From Bacteroides sp. UBA7335 (GTDB lineage Bacteria; Bacteroidota; Bacteroidia; Bacteroidales; Bacteroidaceae), in assembly GCA_002471185.1 (NCBI GenBank), contig DKPL01000035.1:15006-21777 (forward strand): DNA of 6,772 nucleotides, in the 5' to 3' direction. The position numbers and the translations under genes are program-made. Under the pieces are notes generated by a model that searched no databases, had not been told where the DNA came from, and worked only from the letters and a program-made list of their open reading frames with translations. This document shows positions 4,825-6,772 of the stretch, piece after piece (the first letter of the stretch is position 1; the number at the start of each line of letters is the position of its first letter).

Positions 4825-4851
4825 AATCTGTACTTTTACAATAAAAACATT

Positions 4852-6772
4852 ATGGAACAAAAAAGAATATCATTAAGCGGTATTGATAGAAGTTCGGATG
4901 ATGGTATCTCTAAAGATGGTGTATGCATGGAGCTTATTAATGCAAGGCTCAAACATGGATCAATTGAACCTATCGGGAAACCCATTCTTGTGAGTGGGTT
5001 ACCGGTAGTGGCAAAGAAAGTATATTATCATTCAATGGCCGATAAAATCATACTATTGGCGACGAATGGTGTTGTATATGCGCTCAATAGCGATTATTCT
5101 ACACCAGAGATGTTATCCAACAATCTAATAGGTGCTGACCGTGTAGAGTTCATGGGAAACCTTTGTTGTTTTTTTGTGTCAAACGAAGTAAGATATGTGA
5201 TATATAAGAATGGATCATACTATTACCTGGGAACAAAACCAGAGCTGCCTACACTAAGTGTAACGCAGAGCTCTAAAGTTGGACAAGTAAGATCTACCAT
5301 GGAAATAAACTCTAATGACGTAGAGTCTATGACAATGGGGTATTATGATAATGCGATCTATGATCTTAATAACGATGGGTATTATACAGGGCCAGTACTT
5401 GTAAGGCACGCACTGAGATTATCAAATGGAGACTACATTTGCCATTCGCCAATACAGTTGATATATCAAGCTGAAAGGATTGATGTTAAATTTGAAAGTT
5501 CTGTTAGCTCCTCAACGAGCACAGCGTTCTATGAATATTCTCCCCTTCATTATTCACCAGAAGGAAGAGTGGGAGAAACATCGTATCACAACTTCGGAGT
5601 TTTTGGCACAAAACGAACATTCACCTTATCTGACGTTAATCTAGAGTCATGGAAAGGGCTTGTTGCATCTGTTGATGTTTTTGTATCTCCATTATTCTTG
5701 CATGAAAGTGAGAAGAAAGAAGGTAAGAGCTACGAAACATATATACTAAAAGACTTCGAGAAGTATAAGAAGTCGGTTACAGATGCTTATATGTTCTATA
5801 AAGTGGCAGAGTTTTCCATTGATGGTACGCTGGATAATAGCCTGGATAACGTGTCAATGGATAGTCTTTCCGTTCAAAAAACACTAACAGACGACCAATT
5901 CAGCAATAACAAATATAGCGCAGAATGTAGTTATATATACAACTCAATGCTGCACTTAGGATGTATTAGTGAGTCTTTCTTTAAAGGGTATAATAAATTA
6001 TGCTCTCGGTTAAATGAGACATCATCTATTGATGCAGAAATATATACTACTATATCGACTACGCAAGGTAATGTTGTAGTAAAATCCAACACAAAGTTGA
6101 GTTACCCGACAATGGCCCCTTTTATCGGCTACCCAGACTGTGCCGCAACGGATATGAGGATTGTTTACACAAAAGATAATGTTAGATACAGCAAGCTGTT
6201 TGCTCTCAAAGCTCATGCCTATCTTAATTATGCTCATTATATAGACATAACATCTACACCTCGCCCCTACTCTATTAATTACGGCATATCTCTGACTGGA
6301 TGGACAGAAGATAACACCACATACAGCGAACAGAACACGGTAATACAACGAAATAATGTATTAAAGGTATCTTCTTTAAATAATCCACTATCCTACCCCG
6401 CAGATCAAACCTACCAACCATCAACGGAAAAGATAGTAGGAATGTGCGCAAACACACAAGCTTTATCACAGGGCCAATTCGGACAACACCCTCTTTATGT
6501 ATTTTGTGGCGATGGCGTATATGCTATGAGTGTCGGATCCGGTAGTGTTACTTACTCCTCACAACATCCTATTACGCGAGATGTATGCATCAATGTTAAA
6601 TCCATCAAAGGTATAGACAATGCGGTGGTATTTGCATCTAAACGGGGATTAATGATTATTTCTGGTACAAACACAAATGTGATTTCAGAAGATCTTGAAG
6701 GATATTTGCCAAGTTGCTTCCTGGATCCTTTATTGCAAAAGGTTGTTGGTGTTGCTTCAATGAATGATATTA
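4852..6772 (+). CDS. Probable phage tail/virion structural protein, beta-propeller-like (partial, 640 aa visible)
   Basis: The frame opens at the ATG at 4852 (an in-frame stop lies at 4813-4815) and is still open at the window end. The N-terminus (GIDRSSDDGI, then CMELINARLKHGSIEPIG at 25-42) resembles large Bacteroidales-phage virion proteins that begin with an ELINLR-type motif. Strand-rich repeats follow: KIILLATNGVVYAL (65-78), EFMGNLCCFFVSNEVRY (99-115). A second cluster, FGQHPLYVFCGDGVYAMSVGS (543-563), PITRDVCIN (573-581) and VVFASKRGLMIISG (592-605), is a combination I associate with the same proteins. The alternation of short strands with G-[VI]-Y/L turns suggests beta-propeller blades, comparable in outline to P22 gp10-type tail hub proteins; that comparison is inference. 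No signal peptide or membrane helix. The protein starts a new module after the gene-poor interval. Confidence 0.72.
   Translation, partial: MEQKRISLSGIDRSSDDGISKDGVCMELINARLKHGSIEPIGKPILVSGLPVVAKKVYYHSMADKIILLATNGVVYALNSDYSTPEMLSNNLIGADRVEFMGNLCCFFVSNEVRYVIYKNGSYYYLGTKPELPTLSVTQSSKVGQVRSTMEINSNDVESMTMGYYDNAIYDLNNDGYYTGPVLVRHALRLSNGDYICHSPIQLIYQAERIDVKFESSVSSSTSTAFYEYSPLHYSPEGRVGETSYHNFGVFGTKRTFTLSDVNLESWKGLVASVDVFVSPLFLHESEKKEGKSYETYILKDFEKYKKSVTDAYMFYKVAEFSIDGTLDNSLDNVSMDSLSVQKTLTDDQFSNNKYSAECSYIYNSMLHLGCISESFFKGYNKLCSRLNETSSIDAEIYTTISTTQGNVVVKSNTKLSYPTMAPFIGYPDCAATDMRIVYTKDNVRYSKLFALKAHAYLNYAHYIDITSTPRPYSINYGISLTGWTEDNTTYSEQNTVIQRNNVLKVSSLNNPLSYPADQTYQPSTEKIVGMCANTQALSQGQFGQHPLYVFCGDGVYAMSVGSGSVTYSSQHPITRDVCINVKSIKGIDNAVVFASKRGLMIISGTNTNVISEDLEGYLPSCFLDPLLQKVVGVASMNDI

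Larger units (their letters stand above)
4520..4851. other. Gene-poor AT-rich interval with repressor remnant, dyads and short repeats
   Basis: This 332-base stretch holds no intact gene. Its first 93 bases are the minus-strand repressor remnant. The rest is strongly AT-rich and contains a 14-base palindrome at 4650-4663, a wider dyad TACATTA (4631-4637) / TAATGTA (4662-4668), three GTTATA copies at 4627, 4672 and 4734, one of them paired with ATAAC at 4723-4727, and a bulged hairpin at 4804-4824. A 15-codon frame at 4745 is too short and featureless to call a gene. The interval separates the accessory operon from the structural gene and probably holds its promoter, though I could not place one with confidence. 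Confidence 0.6.

Noticed and set aside
4831..4838. TACTTTTA as a -7 promoter box for the structural gene
   Set aside because: One base off the TAnnTTTG consensus, no TTTG at the -33 distance, and only 13 bases from the start codon.
6022..6469. Two overlapping minus-strand frames within the structural gene
   Set aside because: They are shadows of a long continuous plus-strand coding frame and have no start context or domain.
1..6772. CRISPR array, tRNA, reverse transcriptase or diversity-generating repeat
   Set aside because: No regularly spaced repeats, no cloverleaf candidate and no YxDD-type motif were seen on either strand.

Overview
The window looks like part of a phage or prophage genome from a Bacteroidales-type host. 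The evidence is an AT-rich composition, tightly packed same-strand small genes, almost no Shine-Dalgarno sequences, and protein families (DUF2786, ASCH, a GSxxxDxDL nucleotidyltransferase-like family, CxxC zinc-ribbon proteins) that typically sit together in phage accessory blocks. The host assignment is inference. No rRNA, tRNA, CRISPR array or complete insertion sequence is visible.

Layout. (1) Positions 1-1692 hold five plus-strand genes: the 3' end of an unknown gene, an 84-aa phage-type protein, a DUF2786 protein, a cysteine-rich zinc-finger-like protein and a 42-aa single-span membrane protein. A 9-bp perfect hairpin at 1699-1722 closes this block. (2) Positions 1751-4519 hold nine more plus-strand genes: an unknown 145-aa protein, an ASCH-domain protein, two unknowns, a CxxC zinc-ribbon protein, a nucleotidyltransferase-like protein, a 58-aa protein, a 44-aa single-span membrane protein, and a 136-aa protein whose C-terminus appears cut off. 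Many junctions are ATGA stop-start overlaps or single-base gaps, as in a translationally coupled operon. (3) Positions 4491-4851 hold no intact gene. They carry a minus-strand remnant of an XRE-type helix-turn-helix repressor, broken by an apparent one-base deletion and cut off at its 3' end, and then AT-rich DNA with dyads and short repeats. (4) From 4852 to the end runs one large open reading frame (640 codons visible, unfinished), a probable phage tail or virion structural protein with beta-propeller-like repeats.

The most interesting signal is the joint near 4488-4493. The plus-strand gene and the minus-strand repressor remnant both lose family resemblance within a few bases of each other, coming from opposite sides. 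The last eight residues of the plus-strand protein are simply the antisense of the broken repressor. This looks like the scar of a deletion, inversion or cassette exchange between the accessory block and the structural module. The accessory genes probably modulate host functions during infection, with ASCH, nucleotidyltransferase-like, zinc-ribbon and small membrane proteins as candidates for host takeover or counter-defence. No individual function is demonstrated by the sequence.
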